Part shown: in pieces, positions 40,856 through 52,292 of the stretch
Layout: each line of letters starts with the position of its first letter
Numbering within the stretch: the first letter of the stretch is position 1
Made by a program: the position numbers and the translations under genes
Origin: Serratia nevei
GTDB taxonomy: Bacteria; Pseudomonadota; Gammaproteobacteria; Enterobacterales; Enterobacteriaceae
Direction of reading: 5' to 3'
NCBI RefSeq assembly: GCF_037948395.1
Contig: NZ_CP149940.1
Location: forward strand, 4,154,001 to 4,218,000
Length of the DNA: 64,000 bases
Notes under the pieces: model-generated
What the model was told of the DNA's origin: nothing
Seen by the model: the letters and a program-made list of their open reading frames with translations, nothing else
Database searches by the model: none

Positions 40856-43800
40856 GATCCTTCCTCCGTCGCCACAGCTTCGCCGCTGAACAAGCGATCC
40901 ATCCCCTCTACCAGCTCAAGCTCAGGGAGACAGGTGAAAATGCCGTTGCCCGGGTGCGCCGCATCCACGCCGCGCAGGAACAGATAAATCACCCCGCCAA
41001 AATGGCACCGATAATCGTAATCCGGCAACCGATGATGCAGATAACGATGCAGCGCCAGCGTATACAGCTGGTATTGCAGATCGTAACGATGCTCCGCCAT
41101 CGCCTGCTCCATCGCCGGCCGGGTATAGGCGCTACTGTCTTCCCCCAGCCAGTTGGACTTGTAGTCCAGCAGGTAGTATTTGCCCTGCCAGCAGAACACC
41201 AGGTCGATAAAGCCTTTCAGCATGCCCTGCACCTGATGAAAATCCAGCGCCGGACAGCGGGCGGAAAGCGGATCGTAACGCTTCACCAGGGCATCGAGCT
41301 CCTTCGCCTGCAACAGCCGGTTGATCGGCAAATAGAACTGCAGCTCGGCCTGCTTGTGCTGCGGCGTCAGCGCCGCCAGCGTCACGCCGCTGTCGGCGAG
41401 CGGCGTGTTGAGCAACACCTGCATCCACGCCAGCAAAATCGGCTGCCAATGTTCGGCGAACCCGTGCTGTTGCAGCTGTGCCAGCAGCCACTGTTCGTCT
41501 AACGGCTGAGTGAAATCCAGCGTTTCGAACAGGCTGTGCAAGAAAGTACCGGGCGTTGCGCCGCGCGGGAAGGTATGCGGTGTGAGCGCTGGCTCACTTT
41601 CTTCCCCGCGCTCGCCCGCGGCATCGACATCCAGACGCGGCAGCAGATCTTGCATCAGGCTCGCGCCGTGCTGTTGCAAACCGGTATAGCTGGTCACCCG
41701 CCAAAAATCCTGGATCCGCCGGGTAAAACTTTTCGCTTCCAGCGCTTCGGTCAGCGACGCCTGGGGCTGCCAGGGCACCTCGTCCGGCGGTTCCACCAGC
41801 GACAGCGCAATACCGCCGCCCGCCAGTTGCTGCAGCCGCTCTTGCAGATACGCGGCGTCGCCGGCCTGCCCGCCCTGCAACAGATAACCCAATGCGCTGC
41901 GGTGCAGATCGGTCTCGCCCTGTTTCTTGCGCGTGCCCTGGAACAACGGCGCAATGCCGATGCTGCAGTGGTACACCGAGCGGGTCAGCGCCACGTACAG
42001 CAGACGCAGGTCTTCCGCCAACCGCTCCTCCTCCGCCCAGGCCTGGCTCTCTTCATTGGCGTCGAGATCCAGCAATGCCTGGAAGCTGTGGCGATCGTGA
42101 TACAGCGCCTGTTGCTGCTGGCGGAAATTGCCGACGAACGGCAGCCACACCAGATCGAATTCCAGCCCCTTGGACTTGTGGATGGTGATCACCTGCACCA
42201 GATGCCGGTCGCTCTCCAGCCGCAGCTGTTGATTGTCGGACTGGCGATTAGGCTGGGCAATCTGCTGCGCCAACCAGCGAACCAGCGCATGCTCGCTGTC
42301 GAGCTGCGCCGCCGCCTCTTGCAACAGCTCCCCCAGGTGCAGCACGTCGGTCAAGCGACGCTCGCCGCCGGCGCTGGCCAGCAGGTTCTCCGCCAGCTGG
42401 CGCGCTTTCATCACCTCGCTCAGCATCGGCAACACGCCGCGGCGCAGCCAGAGCGTGCGGTAGTTGTCGAACTCGTTAACCAGCGCGTCCCAGGCGCGCT
42501 CATCGCGGCTCAGGCCGTCCAGCGTCGGCGCGTCCAACCCCATCAGCCCGGTGGCCATGGCGCTGCGCAGCGTGCGCTCCTGTTCCGGCGCCAACACCGC
42601 CTGCAACAACCACAGCAGGTCTTTGGCCTCCGGGGTGTCGAACACGCTGTCGCGGTTGGACAGATACACCGACGGAATGGACAGCGCGCTCAGCGCATCG
42701 CGCACCAACGCCGCCTCATTCCGGCTGCGCACCAGCACTGTGATATCGGAGGCTTGTACCGAACGAGGCTCCTTGCCGCCCTGCAACCATGCCTGGCCCT
42801 GCTGCCCGGCGCTGAGCCAGTCGCGAATTTGCGTGGCGCACAGGCGCGCCATCAACTGTTGGTAATCACTTACACCGGCGCCTTCCCCCTGCTGCAGCCA
42901 GAACTGCATCGCCGGTTGCGGCTTGCCGTGCAGGTCAAACGCCAACCCTTGGTTCTTTTCCGCCGCGCTGACCTCGATAAAGGGGATTTGGCCGAACAGG
43001 AAAGGCTTTTCTACCTGAGAAAACAGGTGATTGACGCTGGCGACCATCGACGGCGACGAGCGCCAGTTGGTCTCCAGCGTATAGTGGGCGCTCACCTCTG
43101 AACGCGCCCGCATGTAGGTAAAAATGTCGGCACCGCGAAAGGCGTAAATCGCCTGCTTGGGATCGCCGATCAGCAGCAGGCCGCAATCGGGCCGGCCGAC
43201 GTAAAGCTTTTGGAAAATACGGTATTGCTGCGGATCGGTATCCTGGAATTCATCGATCATCGCCACCGGGTAGCGCTGACGGATCGCCTGCGCCAGCTGT
43301 TCACCACCGCCGCTTTGCAGGGCGCCGTCCAGCCGGCTGAGCAGGTCGTCAAACCCCAGCTCGGCGCGCTGGCGCTTTTCCTGCTGAATGGAAGTGCGGA
43401 TCTCGCTGAGCGCACGCGCCATGATCAGGTCGCGCAGCGTCAACGGCTCATCGAACAGCTCGTCGATCGCCGTGAACAGCACATGCCGCGGCGGCTCGCC
43501 TTTCTTGGTCTTCTCCAGCAGCACCGACTGGCGAAATTTATCCAGTTCCTTCGGCAACTGGTAGTCCTGGGTCTCCTGCCCGCTCCATTCGCCGACCTTG
43601 TTCAGCCAGTTCGGCAGGTGCTTGCTGCTGTAACTGCGCTTATCGACGCCGGACTGGGCGATCAACGCCTCCAGATCGCCCGCCGCCGCCCGCCATTGCG
43701 CCTTGATGGCGTCGATACGCGCGACGATCTGCTCGTGGCGCATCAGGACGGTTTCTTCGTCCTTCGGCGGGCGACGCAGCGCCGGCGCCTCACCGTGCAG

Positions 43801-44403
43801 ATAGCCGGAAAGATCGGCCAGCAACGCTTCCGGGCCGCTCCACTCTTGGCTGACCGCACGCGCCACGCCCAGCGGCAACGGATAGCAGTGGCGACGCCAG
43901 AAGTCGGCACAGGCCTGCCGCCGCAGCGGCAGCTCGTCCTGCACCAGCGTTTGTTCAAACAGCATGCCGGACTCGAAGGCGTTGTGCGTCAGCATTCGTT
44001 GGCAAAAGCCGTGAATGGTGTAGATCGCCGCTTCATCCATCTGCCGCTCCGCCGCCAGCAGCTGCGAGGCGGCGTCGGTCAAATCGTCAATTTCAGCCAT
44101 CAGCGCCGAAAACAGCGGGTTGGCGCTGACGCCCCGCACGCAGGCGATGCGTAATCCGTGAATATTGTCGCGGATACGCCCGCGCAGCTCCTCGGTGGCG
44201 GCCTCGGTAAAGGTCACCACCAGGATTTCTTCTACCGTCAGCGGACGAGGAAACGCCGCTTCACCGCCCAATCCCAGCAGCAAACGCAGGTACAGCGCGC
44301 CGATGGTAAAGGTTTTGCCGGTGCCCGCCGACGCTTCGATCAGGCGTTCGCCGAACAGCGGCAGCGTCAGCGGCTCCAGCCTCTGCGGGGCAGTTTCCGT
44401 CAT
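40852..44403 (-). CDS. recB: Exodeoxyribonuclease V beta subunit RecB
   Basis: 3'-5' helicase and the only nuclease of RecBCD; loads RecA after Chi. The product has 1183 residues: Walker [15 protein letters not shown] near residue 25, Walker [17 protein letters not shown], motif [15 protein letters not shown], and the C-terminal nuclease domain with the PD-(D/E)xK-like active site in [15 protein letters not shown] near residue 1080 of the family. It overlaps ptrA by 4 bp upstream and recD by 4 bp downstream. Confidence 0.97.
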   Translation of the reverse strand: MTETAPQRLEPLTLPLFGERLIEASAGTGKTFTIGALYLRLLLGLGGEAAFPRPLTVEEILVVTFTEAATEELRGRIRDNIHGLRIACVRGVSANPLFSALMAEIDDLTDAASQLLAAERQMDEAAIYTIHGFCQRMLTHNAFESGMLFEQTLVQDELPLRRQACADFWRRHCYPLPLGVARAVSQEWSGPEALLADLSGYLHGEAPALRRPPKDEETVLMRHEQIVARIDAIKAQWRAAAGDLEALIAQSGVDKRSYSSKHLPNWLNKVGEWSGQETQDYQLPKELDKFRQSVLLEKTKKGEPPRHVLFTAIDELFDEPLTLRDLIMARALSEIRTSIQQEKRQRAELGFDDLLSRLDGALQSGGGEQLAQAIRQRYPVAMIDEFQDTDPQQYRIFQKLYVGRPDCGLLLIGDPKQAIYAFRGADIFTYMRARSEVSAHYTLETNWRSSPSMVASVNHLFSQVEKPFLFGQIPFIEVSAAEKNQGLAFDLHGKPQPAMQFWLQQGEGAGVSDYQQLMARLCATQIRDWLSAGQQGQAWLQGGKEPRSVQASDITVLVRSRNEAALVRDALSALSIPSVYLSNRDSVFDTPEAKDLLWLLQAVLAPEQERTLRSAMATGLMGLDAPTLDGLSRDERAWDALVNEFDNYRTLWLRRGVLPMLSEVMKARQLAENLLASAGGERRLTDVLHLGELLQEAAAQLDSEHALVRWLAQQIAQPNRQSDNQQLRLESDRHLVQVITIHKSKGLEFDLVWLPFVGNFRQQQQALYHDRHSFQALLDLDANEESQAWAEEERLAEDLRLLYVALTRSVYHCSIGIAPLFQGTRKKQGETDLHRSALGYLLQGGQAGDAAYLQERLQQLAGGGIALSLVEPPDEVPWQPQASLTEALEAKSFTRRIQDFWRVTSYTGLQQHGASLMQDLLPRLDVDAAGERGEESEPALTPHTFPRGATPGTFLHSLFETLDFTQPLDEQWLLAQLQQHGFAEHWQPILLAWMQVLLNTPLADSGVTLAALTPQHKQAELQFYLPINRLLQAKELDALVKRYDPLSARCPALDFHQVQGMLKGFIDLVFCWQGKYYLLDYKSNWLGEDSSAYTRPAMEQAMAEHRYDLQYQLYTLALHRYLHHRLPDYDYRCHFGGVIYLFLRGVDAAHPGNGIFTCLPELELVEGMDRLFSGEAVATEEGS

Positions 44404-47294
44404 GGCGTCGCCACTTTGCGCGGCAGGATCTGCTGCAATGCAGACGCGTTCGGATAGGTGACCCAGTCCTTAGGCGCCGCGTAATCCGCCTTGTCTTGCC
44501 CGCTGCCGCTCACCTGTGACAGCACCGCCAGCCCCTGTGGCTGGATCACCGCCTGGTGGAAATAATCCGCCAGCTTGGCCGGCGTCAGCTGCTGCACCTG
44601 CGCGATCAGCTTCTGACGGGTATCGAAGGCGAAATTGCCGCGATCGAAATCGTTGGCGAACCGGCTGGCCTCTTCGCTCAGGGTTTGCGGCCGCTGCTTC
44701 AGCTCATTGATGAGCGCCTGTTTGTACTGCTCAAAGTCCGCCTCGCTCATGTCGCGCAAGCGCTTCTCGGTTTTCGGGTAGAAATCCTGATAGCGCTGGT
44801 ACAGGTAGGCCGGCTGCTTGCTGTTGCTCTGCAACAGGAAGCCCACGCCCCACTGGCGCCCCACCGACATCGGGAAGGCAAAGACCGCATACCCCAATTG
44901 CTCCTGAGTGCGCAGTTGGCTATAGAACCACGGCTGAATAATCTGCCCCAGCAGCGAGCTGTAGGCCATGCCGGTCACTTCGTCGTAGCCGGTCGGCACA
45001 TAGACCGCCGCCAGCGCCGAGTCGGTGCTGCTGCCCACCTGTTGCAGGTTGGCCAGCTGATTCTTGTCCACCACCACGTCTTCGCCGTGCCACCATTCGA
45101 TGCCGGTACAGCCCAGGCGATGTTTCAGCGTCGACGCCAGCGTGTCGACCTGCTGCTTGCTCATGTTGCCCACCACCAACAGCTCTGGCGTGGCCTCGGC
45201 CAGCAGGCTATCGCGATAGGCCAGCACGTCTTTCAGCGTCAGCGTCTTCAGCACTTCGCGGCGCTCGCTGCGTTCGGAATACGGCACGCGGGAAACCATC
45301 TGCACCGGCTGAATGGCCAGCTCAAACGCCTTGCCCTTCTCGGCGGCGTCCAACTGTTCCAGATACCAGGATTTGGCCTGCGCCAGCTGCTCTTCCGTCG
45401 GCGTGAAGCTGGAATAGCCCTCGATCAGCGCCGTCAGCAACTGCGGCAAACGCTGGGTAAAACCGTTGGCGTTAAACATCAGGCCGTTGTTCGGCGAGGT
45501 CGAGAAGCTCAGCCCGCCGACCGATGCCTGATAGCTCAGCTGGTCCAGCGCGAGGCCGGCCAGATAATCCGTCAGCGAGAACAGCACCTGGTTACGCGCG
45601 GAATCCATGGTCTTGGCGTTGCGGAAAGCGACGGTGACGTCGGCCTTCGGCTCGTCGGCGAAGTAACGGCTCGGCATGTACAGCACGCGCAGGCCAGGTT
45701 TATCCACCACCATTTCCGGCTTTTTGAACTCGTGCGACGGCTTGGTCAGGGTAAAGTCATCCGGGATGTACGGATTGAGCGCCGGCAACGACAGGGAAAT
45801 GCCGCTGCCCAGCTGCTGCCACTGCGTAAAGCGCTGCGGCGTGATTTTGTCGACCTGGTAAGGCGCGTTGACGAAATAGGCCGTCTTGTTGTGCGGCTCA
45901 TCCGGGCTGACGAACCAGATGCGCGCGTTTTGCGGCGTCATGGCATCCAGACGTTCGGCGATCGCCTTAGGATCATAACGATCGGCCAGGTAAGGCGCGT
46001 CCAGCGCATGCTCAACCGGCACGCGCAGCATCGTGTCCACCAGCCATTCGATGTAGTCCATGTCGCGCGTAATCGACGGATAACGGAAATCCAGGTTCAG
46101 AACATGCGAGATTTCGTCGAAGTAGCTCTGCTTGATGCCTTCGCTGCGCAGCATTTTCAGGTAGTTGAAAATGGCGGCGACGACTTCGTCGCGCTGGGCC
46201 AGGCCTTTGTCGGTCAGGGAGACGCTGATGGCGAAGACGCCGCCGTTGCGATCGACCATCGGATCGGCGCCGGCATTGATGGCGTCCGCCAGCCCCTGCT
46301 TCTGCAACCAGTCAGACAGGGTGTTCTTGCTGCGGTTGCCGATCAGGTAGCTGATGTAGGTATCAGTTTTGCTGCGAAACGCGGCGCTGTTGTTATCGAT
46401 GCGGAACTCGACCTTCAGCTGCTTGCGCGGCTGCGCCGGCACATAGTGAATGATGATGCCCTGCTGTTCCGGCGTCACGGCCGGCACGGTGATCGGCGGC
46501 ACGCTGGCGTCGTGATTCGGCACGCGGCCAAAGGTTTTTGCCGCAATATCAGCCAGCTGCGACAGTGGCTGATTGCCGTACAAAACGCCCATCATCAGGT
46601 TGGCGGAGTAGTAGCGTTTATAGAAGCCGGTCAGCTCATCGTGCAACTTGCTGTCCGGCTTGTCTTTCAGCGTATCGAGATTACCGCCGGAGAAGCGCGC
46701 GCTCGGATGCGCCGGGTTAAGGGTTTCCGCGCCGACCTGCGCCATACGCATGCCATCGCGCGAACGTGCCATCGTCAATTCGGCGTTCACCGCGTTGCGC
46801 TCGCGATCGGCATTGCCCGGATCCAGCAGCGGCTCGGCAATGGCGTCGGCCATGCGATCGACCGCCGGCTCCAGCGCGTCATTTTCCACTTCCAGATAAA
46901 AGGCTGTGCGATAAGAGGCCGTGCTGGCGTTGTGGCTGCCGCCGTGCTTTTTCAGGAATTCGGACAGGTTCTCCGGCTCTGGGTAACGCTTGGAGCCCAT
47001 CAGCACCATATGTTCCAGATAGTGCGCCAAGCCCAGTTGGCTGTTCGGATCTTCGAGTGACCCGACCGGCAATGCCAGCGCCGCCAGCGATTTCGGAGCC
47101 TGGGCATCGGACACCAGCAACACCGTCATGCCGTTAGCCAACTTGACCGCTTCATACTGACGTGGATCGTGTTCGCTCTTGTTGATCTTCTCCGCCAGCG
47201 GTTGCCATCCTTGCGCGGCCCAACTCAACGGTGCCCAACACATAGCCAATAATACCAGCCCGGCGATACGGGCCAACTGTCTGCGCATATCCAA
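44400..47294 (-). CDS. ptrA: Protease III (pitrilysin)
   Basis: Periplasmic M16 zinc metallopeptidase that degrades peptides under about 7 kDa. The product has 964 residues with an N-terminal signal peptide (ending ...APLSWAAQGW) and the inverted zinc motif HYLEHM near residue 92, with a downstream Glu in ERNAVNAELTMARS. The start at 47294 is TTG, six bases after an AGGGG ribosome site; an ATG two codons later (47288) is an alternative. Sits between recC and recB in the same transcription direction, as in E. coli. Confidence 0.96.
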   Translation of the reverse strand: MDMRRQLARIAGLVLLAMCWAPLSWAAQGWQPLAEKINKSEHDPRQYEAVKLANGMTVLLVSDAQAPKSLAALALPVGSLEDPNSQLGLAHYLEHMVLMGSKRYPEPENLSEFLKKHGGSHNASTASYRTAFYLEVENDALEPAVDRMADAIAEPLLDPGNADRERNAVNAELTMARSRDGMRMAQVGAETLNPAHPSARFSGGNLDTLKDKPDSKLHDELTGFYKRYYSANLMMGVLYGNQPLSQLADIAAKTFGRVPNHDASVPPITVPAVTPEQQGIIIHYVPAQPRKQLKVEFRIDNNSAAFRSKTDTYISYLIGNRSKNTLSDWLQKQGLADAINAGADPMVDRNGGVFAISVSLTDKGLAQRDEVVAAIFNYLKMLRSEGIKQSYFDEISHVLNLDFRYPSITRDMDYIEWLVDTMLRVPVEHALDAPYLADRYDPKAIAERLDAMTPQNARIWFVSPDEPHNKTAYFVNAPYQVDKITPQRFTQWQQLGSGISLSLPALNPYIPDDFTLTKPSHEFKKPEMVVDKPGLRVLYMPSRYFADEPKADVTVAFRNAKTMDSARNQVLFSLTDYLAGLALDQLSYQASVGGLSFSTSPNNGLMFNANGFTQRLPQLLTALIEGYSSFTPTEEQLAQAKSWYLEQLDAAEKGKAFELAIQPVQMVSRVPYSERSERREVLKTLTLKDVLAYRDSLLAEATPELLVVGNMSKQQVDTLASTLKHRLGCTGIEWWHGEDVVVDKNQLANLQQVGSSTDSALAAVYVPTGYDEVTGMAYSSLLGQIIQPWFYSQLRTQEQLGYAVFAFPMSVGRQWGVGFLLQSNSKQPAYLYQRYQDFYPKTEKRLRDMSEADFEQYKQALINELKQRPQTLSEEASRFANDFDRGNFAFDTRQKLIAQVQQLTPAKLADYFHQAVIQPQGLAVLSQVSGSGQDKADYAAPKDWVTYPNASALQQILPRKVATP

Positions 47295-47520
47295 AATAAA
47301 CCCCTATTCTGACGTCGCTACGCCCACTCCCTGACGTTGGCGACGTGCATCAAAACCACATAACCAAATCGGTACTCGCCGGGTTCTTCGCCAAAGTGGC
47401 GGCCCGAAACACGGCGGGTATATGCCTGTACGTTATGTAAGACCGGGAATTACCCCAATGGTTGAATATAACCTTCGTTATTTTTACCACCTCCCGCCGC
47501 ACAGCACCACCGGGGGATTG

Positions 47521-50500
47521 TTACCCCAGGTTATGCCGCGCCACCGGCAACAGATAACGCTCTGTTTCGGCCAGTATTTGCGCCAAGTATTCATTATCCA
47601 ATTGGCGGAACACTCGCTGCACGTAGGGATCTTCCCCTTCTCCAGGAATGCGCTGATCGCCCTGCCAGGCCTGCAGCAGTTTGGCGCGTGCCTTAATTTG
47701 CGCTTCTTCCTCCCAGTCGATTTCCTGCGTTTCCGGCAGATAGCACTGACTTAGCCACGCCCAGCCGCTCTTGTTCAACAGCAGCAGCGGCTGACTCAGA
47801 CCGCGCTGATAGCCCGCCAGCAGTTCCGCCAGCTGCGCCTGTGCCTCTTCTGGCGCCAGCGCGGCAAAGCGCCAGGCGGAATTCTTGCGGCCATACATGC
47901 GGCTCTCGCCGGTGCCGCCGGCGCAGCAGTACACCAGGTGCTCCAGCCACAGCAATATGCCGTCCACCGCCGACAGCGTAGCGGGCCGCCAGCGCAGCAG
48001 GCCGTCATCCTGCACCTGATGCAGCCAGCCGCTGAGACGTACGCCGGCGATATCGATATCCAGCTCCAGGCTATGGCTCTCTGCGCGTTCCGCACGCACC
48101 TGCTCGGCCAGTTCGCTCATCTCCTCCTGCTGTTTTTGCCAATAGATTTCGCCGAAGGCGCCATAGGGCAAGCCGCCGGCGGCGCGCACCCGCTGGAACA
48201 ACCGTTCGGGATCGTCGCCGTCTATCAGCGTATTCAGCAGCTGGCTGTTGAACTGGTAACGGCTGAGGTTATCCAGCGTGAAGGGTTCTTCGTCGGGCAG
48301 CTCGGTCTCTTCCAGGATAAAACTGACGCCCAGCCGCAGTTGGAAAAATGCGCGAATCGGATGGCGGTAAAATCGCAGCAGCTCATCCAACGATATTTGC
48401 TGCAGCGCTTCGGCAGGCAGCGGCTGGTTGAACGCCGGATGCGCCGCACCGCGCCCATCGGCGGCTGGCAGCCACTCGGCGGCATAGCTTTGCGCCTCCG
48501 AGCCCGGCAAGAAATTCTCGGCGGCGAACGGCATGCGCGCGTGCCACTTCAGCAAGTGCTCACCAACCCGCCGGGCGCTGTCGTCTGCGCTGAGTTCCTC
48601 ATCTCCCGGCAGACAATAGCTTTGCTCCAGGTACTCCAGCAGCTCGGTGACCAGCACCGAAGGGTAGCGCGGGCTGTTGTCTTGAATGGAACGGCCGATG
48701 AAACTGATATACAGCCGCTGCTGAGCGGACAAAATCGCTTCCAGGAACAGATAGCGGTCGTCATCGCGACGGCTACGGTCGCCGCGTTTGACCTGCTGCG
48801 CCATCAGATCGAACCCCAGCGGCGGCAGCGTGCGCGGATACACGCCGTCGTTCATGCCCAGCAGGCACACCACCTTGAACGGAATGGAACGCATCGGCAT
48901 CAGCGTACAGAAGTTGATTTGCCCGGCGAGGAAGCGCTGGCTGATGCGCTCCTGATCGAGGCGCGCCGCCAGATCGTCACGCAGAATGGTCAACGGCACC
49001 TCATCGGGATAGCGCGCCGCCAGGCCAAAATTGATGGCCTGCTGCCACTGCTGTTCGATCAGCGCCAGCACAACTTCGGTGTCGCTGTCCGCAGCGAAGA
49101 AGGCATCCAGCAGTTGCCGGCACAGCGGCAGCCACGCTTCGAGCGGGCGCGCTTCGCTCAAGATTTGCCGCCAGTGGCTGAGCTGCGCCAGCAGATCCGC
49201 CAACTGCCCCGCCAACTCGGCGACCAATCCGCTCGATTCGTCGTAAGGTAAAATGCCCTGCCAATCGCCGGCATTGCTGTCCATCGCGTAGCCGAGCAGC
49301 ATACGCGTAATGCCGAAGCGCCAGGTATGCTGGCCGGTGGCGGGCAGATCCAGTTCGCGCACGTTATCGTCGTCCAGGCCCCAGCGCACGCCGGATTCAC
49401 CGACCCAATGACGCAACAGGCGCAGCCCCTCTTCGCCAATGGCGAAACGGGCGGCCAGGGCCGGCACCTCCAGCAGCGCCAGTACCTGTTCCGAGGTAAA
49501 ACGGCTTTGCGGCAGATCGAGCAGTGAAATGAACGCCTGCAGCGCCGGATGTGCCTGGCGCGCTTTACGGTCGGAAATGGCGAACGGCAGGTAGCGCTCG
49601 GCGGGGGCATTGCCGAACACCGCCTGAATGTAAGGCGTGTAGCTGTCGATATCCGCCACCATCACGATGATATCGCGCGGCGTCAACGACGGATCCTGCG
49701 CCAGCATGCTCAGCAGCTGATCGTGCAAAACCTCCACTTCCCGCTGCGGGCTGTGGCAGGCATGCAGGCTGAGGGAACGGTCATTCTCATCAAGTGGACG
49801 TTTGCTGAAGCTGCTTTCCAGCGTTTCCGCAGTAATACCGATTACCGCATGGTCTTCCAGCTCCAGCATATCGCGCTGAACGACATGCAGCATGGTATCG
49901 GCCGGGATATCGACAAAGGCGTCGACCTCTTGCGCCCCTTCCATCTGCGACAGCAGATAGAGGTGATCGCGCCCCAGCTTGCCCCAGGAGGCCAGCAGCG
50001 GGTTACTGAGCTGCTGCTGGCCTTCGGCGTCAAACAGGCGCGCCGCGTCATCCGGCTCGCGGAACAGCCCCTGCTCACGAGCCTGGTGGTAGTGACGGCG
50101 CTTGCGGCTCTGCAAGCGAGCCAAGAAAGCGTAATCCTGAATGTCGCCCCAGTAATAGCGACAGGGGTTGGTGAACATCAGGTGGATATCGATATGCCGC
50201 CCCAGCGCCTGCAGCGCCTCCAAATAGACCGGCGGCAACGCCGAGATGCCGCAGATAAACACCCGCGGCGGCAAACCGGGCGGGCACGTTTTTGCCTGCT
50301 CCAGCGCGTGGATAAAGCGGCTGTACAGATTGGCACGGTGCCATTCCGGCTGCCCCAGCTCTTGCGTGTACTCCACCAATCGCGCCCAGAGCGGCGCCTG
50401 CCATTGCTGAGCTTCCGCCAGACCGTCGATGCGCTCACCGCGCTGCCAGCTCTCCAGCCACTGCGGGCGATAAACCAAATACTGGTCGAACAGGTCGGCG

Positions 50501-50892
50501 ACCCGGCCGGCCAACTGGTGGATCTTGCGCTTGTCGCCGTCATCGGTCAGATAGTGCTGCAGTGGCGCAAACGCCGGCTGGGTCAGCATCTCCGGCAGCA
50601 ACCACATCAGCTTCCAGGTCATCGCGTCCTTGCTGAAGGCGCTCTCTTTCGGGATATCCGGCAACACCCGGGTGAACATGTCCCAAATAAAGGTCGCCGG
50701 CAGCGGAAACGCAACATTGGCGGCGATGCCGAACTGTTCCGCCAGCTGCATCTGCAGCCATTGCGCCATGCCGGGGCTCTGCACCAGCACCACTTCCGGT
50801 TGAAAAGGATCGGCCAACGGATCTCTGGCTATCAGCGCGCTGGTCAGCGTTTTCAACAAATCCAGCTGATTGGAATGATAAACCGTGAACAT
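47521..50892 (-). CDS. recC: Exodeoxyribonuclease V gamma subunit RecC
   Basis: Scaffold of RecBCD that splits the DNA strands and scans for Chi; its nuclease-like domain is catalytically dead. Length is 1123 residues from the ATG at 50892 (start MFTVYHSNQLDLL, after AGGAG), against 1122 in E. coli. Conserved blocks include ILVQSPGMAQWL-type near residue 40, CHSPQREVEVLHDQLLSML and MPMRSIPFKVVCLLGMNDG. An open frame runs further upstream into ppdC but is not coding. A 226-bp gap to ptrA shows no gene. Confidence 0.97.
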   Translation of the reverse strand: MFTVYHSNQLDLLKTLTSALIARDPLADPFQPEVVLVQSPGMAQWLQMQLAEQFGIAANVAFPLPATFIWDMFTRVLPDIPKESAFSKDAMTWKLMWLLPEMLTQPAFAPLQHYLTDDGDKRKIHQLAGRVADLFDQYLVYRPQWLESWQRGERIDGLAEAQQWQAPLWARLVEYTQELGQPEWHRANLYSRFIHALEQAKTCPPGLPPRVFICGISALPPVYLEALQALGRHIDIHLMFTNPCRYYWGDIQDYAFLARLQSRKRRHYHQAREQGLFREPDDAARLFDAEGQQQLSNPLLASWGKLGRDHLYLLSQMEGAQEVDAFVDIPADTMLHVVQRDMLELEDHAVIGITAETLESSFSKRPLDENDRSLSLHACHSPQREVEVLHDQLLSMLAQDPSLTPRDIIVMVADIDSYTPYIQAVFGNAPAERYLPFAISDRKARQAHPALQAFISLLDLPQSRFTSEQVLALLEVPALAARFAIGEEGLRLLRHWVGESGVRWGLDDDNVRELDLPATGQHTWRFGITRMLLGYAMDSNAGDWQGILPYDESSGLVAELAGQLADLLAQLSHWRQILSEARPLEAWLPLCRQLLDAFFAADSDTEVVLALIEQQWQQAINFGLAARYPDEVPLTILRDDLAARLDQERISQRFLAGQINFCTLMPMRSIPFKVVCLLGMNDGVYPRTLPPLGFDLMAQQVKRGDRSRRDDDRYLFLEAILSAQQRLYISFIGRSIQDNSPRYPSVLVTELLEYLEQSYCLPGDEELSADDSARRVGEHLLKWHARMPFAAENFLPGSEAQSYAAEWLPAADGRGAAHPAFNQPLPAEALQQISLDELLRFYRHPIRAFFQLRLGVSFILEETELPDEEPFTLDNLSRYQFNSQLLNTLIDGDDPERLFQRVRAAGGLPYGAFGEIYWQKQQEEMSELAEQVRAERAESHSLELDIDIAGVRLSGWLHQVQDDGLLRWRPATLSAVDGILLWLEHLVYCCAGGTGESRMYGRKNSAWRFAALAPEEAQAQLAELLAGYQRGLSQPLLLLNKSGWAWLSQCYLPETQEIDWEEEAQIKARAKLLQAWQGDQRIPGEGEDPYVQRVFRQLDNEYLAQILAETERYLLPVARHNLG

Positions 50893-50924
50893 CAAGGCTC
50901 CTTTAAAACAAAAGACATACCGGC

Positions 50925-51281
50925 TTAAAAGCGGGTGCAATACCAGCGGCTCAGCGTTGCCCACTGCCGCTGCGGCGTTTGGATCCTGACCGTCAATCGG
51001 CGGCAATCACTCTCGGCATCGTCAAGCGCCGTCTCGCGTCGCCACCCTTCCGGCAGCGGTTCAGCCTCGAGCCGCCCGGTGACGGCAAACGCCTCCAGCT
51101 GCTGATGCGCCAGCCCCCAGGCTTGCCGGTAGTGCCACTGGCGCTGAAACGACTGCAACAGCACCTGATGATACTGTAACAAGCCCAGCAGCGACACCGA
51201 GAACAGCAAGGCCGCCACCAACACTTCCGGCAGGCTGAAGCCGTTGCGGGATATCCGCCCAGCCCGAGTGTTAACCGTCAC
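50925..51281 (-). CDS. ppdC: Prepilin-peptidase-dependent protein PpdC
   Basis: Minor pseudopilin-like protein of 118 residues from a GTG at 51281, which overlaps the ygdB stop by 11 bp. The type IV prepilin leader is short and basic, with the cleavage motif RNG/FSLPEV (Phe at +1, Glu at +5) near residues 14-19, followed by a 20-residue hydrophobic helix and a poorly conserved soluble domain with two Cys. No ATG is positioned to make this leader. Function in Serratia unknown. The upstream open frame to 51416 is not supported. Confidence 0.82.
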   Translation of the reverse strand: MTVNTRAGRISRNGFSLPEVLVAALLFSVSLLGLLQYHQVLLQSFQRQWHYRQAWGLAHQQLEAFAVTGRLEAEPLPEGWRRETALDDAESDCRRLTVRIQTPQRQWATLSRWYCTRF

Positions 51282-51717
51282 AGTCGGCCAGCCTTTTCTC
51301 GGGGCAAAAATCCAGCCGACCGCCCGGCTGTGCTTGCACTTTGCCAGCGGCCTCCGCGCCGTTAAAGGTGCCCCATTGATACAACCATAGCGGTTCACCG
51401 CCGCGCATCTCGCCAAGGCCGCGTACCGTCACAACGCCCGCTCTGGCAGACAGCCGAGCGCAGGCCGTCAGCTCCGCGCGCTGCCTGCATAACCAGGCCG
51501 CCGCACTCAGCTCAGCGCGTGGCCAGCGCTGGCTCATGCCCCAACTCAGCGCCGAAGCGGCCTGATTGTAAGCCTGAAGGTAACGCTGCTGATCGGCAGC
51601 CAGTAACAGCGCGTTATCCAACTGCCGATGCTGAGCGTTAAGCAACATCAGCCCGAGCGCCAGCAGCAGCATCACCGCCGCCAGGGTGCTACCGCCTCGC
51701 TGGGTGCGCCGGTTCAT
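51271..51717 (-). CDS. ygdB: YgdB family protein (DUF2509)
   Basis: Protein of 148 residues starting MNRRTQRGGSTLAAVMLLLALGLML, a basic leader followed by one hydrophobic helix, so pilin-like in layout. It lacks a canonical GF/TLxE site and resembles the PilX-like YgdB of E. coli. The ATG overlaps the ppdB stop by 4 bp (ATGA). It keeps four Cys that may form disulfides in the periplasm. Assigned by order and layout. Confidence 0.8.
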   Translation of the reverse strand: MNRRTQRGGSTLAAVMLLLALGLMLLNAQHRQLDNALLLAADQQRYLQAYNQAASALSWGMSQRWPRAELSAAAWLCRQRAELTACARLSARAGVVTVRGLGEMRGGEPLWLYQWGTFNGAEAAGKVQAQPGGRLDFCPEKRLADCDG

Positions 51718-52292
51718 GGCAGCGCCGCCATTTCGACGCTCCCGCTCAGGCTGCGCCCGATACGTGCATCGCTGGCGGAGCGCCCCGCCAGCGTAAGGCG
51801 AGCCAAGGTCGCGCCGTGATTGCCCCGCTCTATCGCCACATGAAACCGCTCAATGCGCACCTCGTCATGGTCGAGCAGCCGCTCCCAGCCACCGCCATCG
51901 CATTGGCTCACGCCGCGCTGCCCTTCCAAGCCGCCATTGCGCAGCCGGTAACCAAAGTAGCCTGCATCCTCGCCCGAAGTGAGCCATTGCCCGCTGCGAG
52001 CAATGTCGTAGGCAACGATAACGCAGCTGCCCGCCGCTTCTCCCGCAGCCTGGCCGATCAGCAGCGGCCGGCCGGCGCACTGCCCGGCGCAAAAACCGGC
52101 GCGGCGCAGATCTTTCTCAATGCCGAACGCCAACTGCCGCAGCGTTGACTCCAGCCGAAAGTGCTGGCCGACGGCCACGCTTTGCTGGCGCAACAGCGGG
52201 TAAGTTTTCGCCGCGCCGAGCGCGATTACGCTGCCGAAGACCAACGCCAACATCACCTCCGGCAAGGTAAAACCGCGTTCTGGAGTCAACAT
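51714..52292 (-). CDS. ppdB: Prepilin-peptidase-dependent protein PpdB
   Basis: Minor pseudopilin-like protein of 192 residues from the ATG at 52292, overlapping the ppdA stop by 7 bp. The leader is MLTPERG then FTLPEVMLALVF, a type III (class III) prepilin site with Glu at +5. The soluble domain has several Cys (ending ...SGSVEMAALP). The frame stays open to 52565, but that part lies inside ppdA. Confidence 0.85.
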   Translation of the reverse strand: MLTPERGFTLPEVMLALVFGSVIALGAAKTYPLLRQQSVAVGQHFRLESTLRQLAFGIEKDLRRAGFCAGQCAGRPLLIGQAAGEAAGSCVIVAYDIARSGQWLTSGEDAGYFGYRLRNGGLEGQRGVSQCDGGGWERLLDHDEVRIERFHVAIERGNHGATLARLTLAGRSASDARIGRSLSGSVEMAALP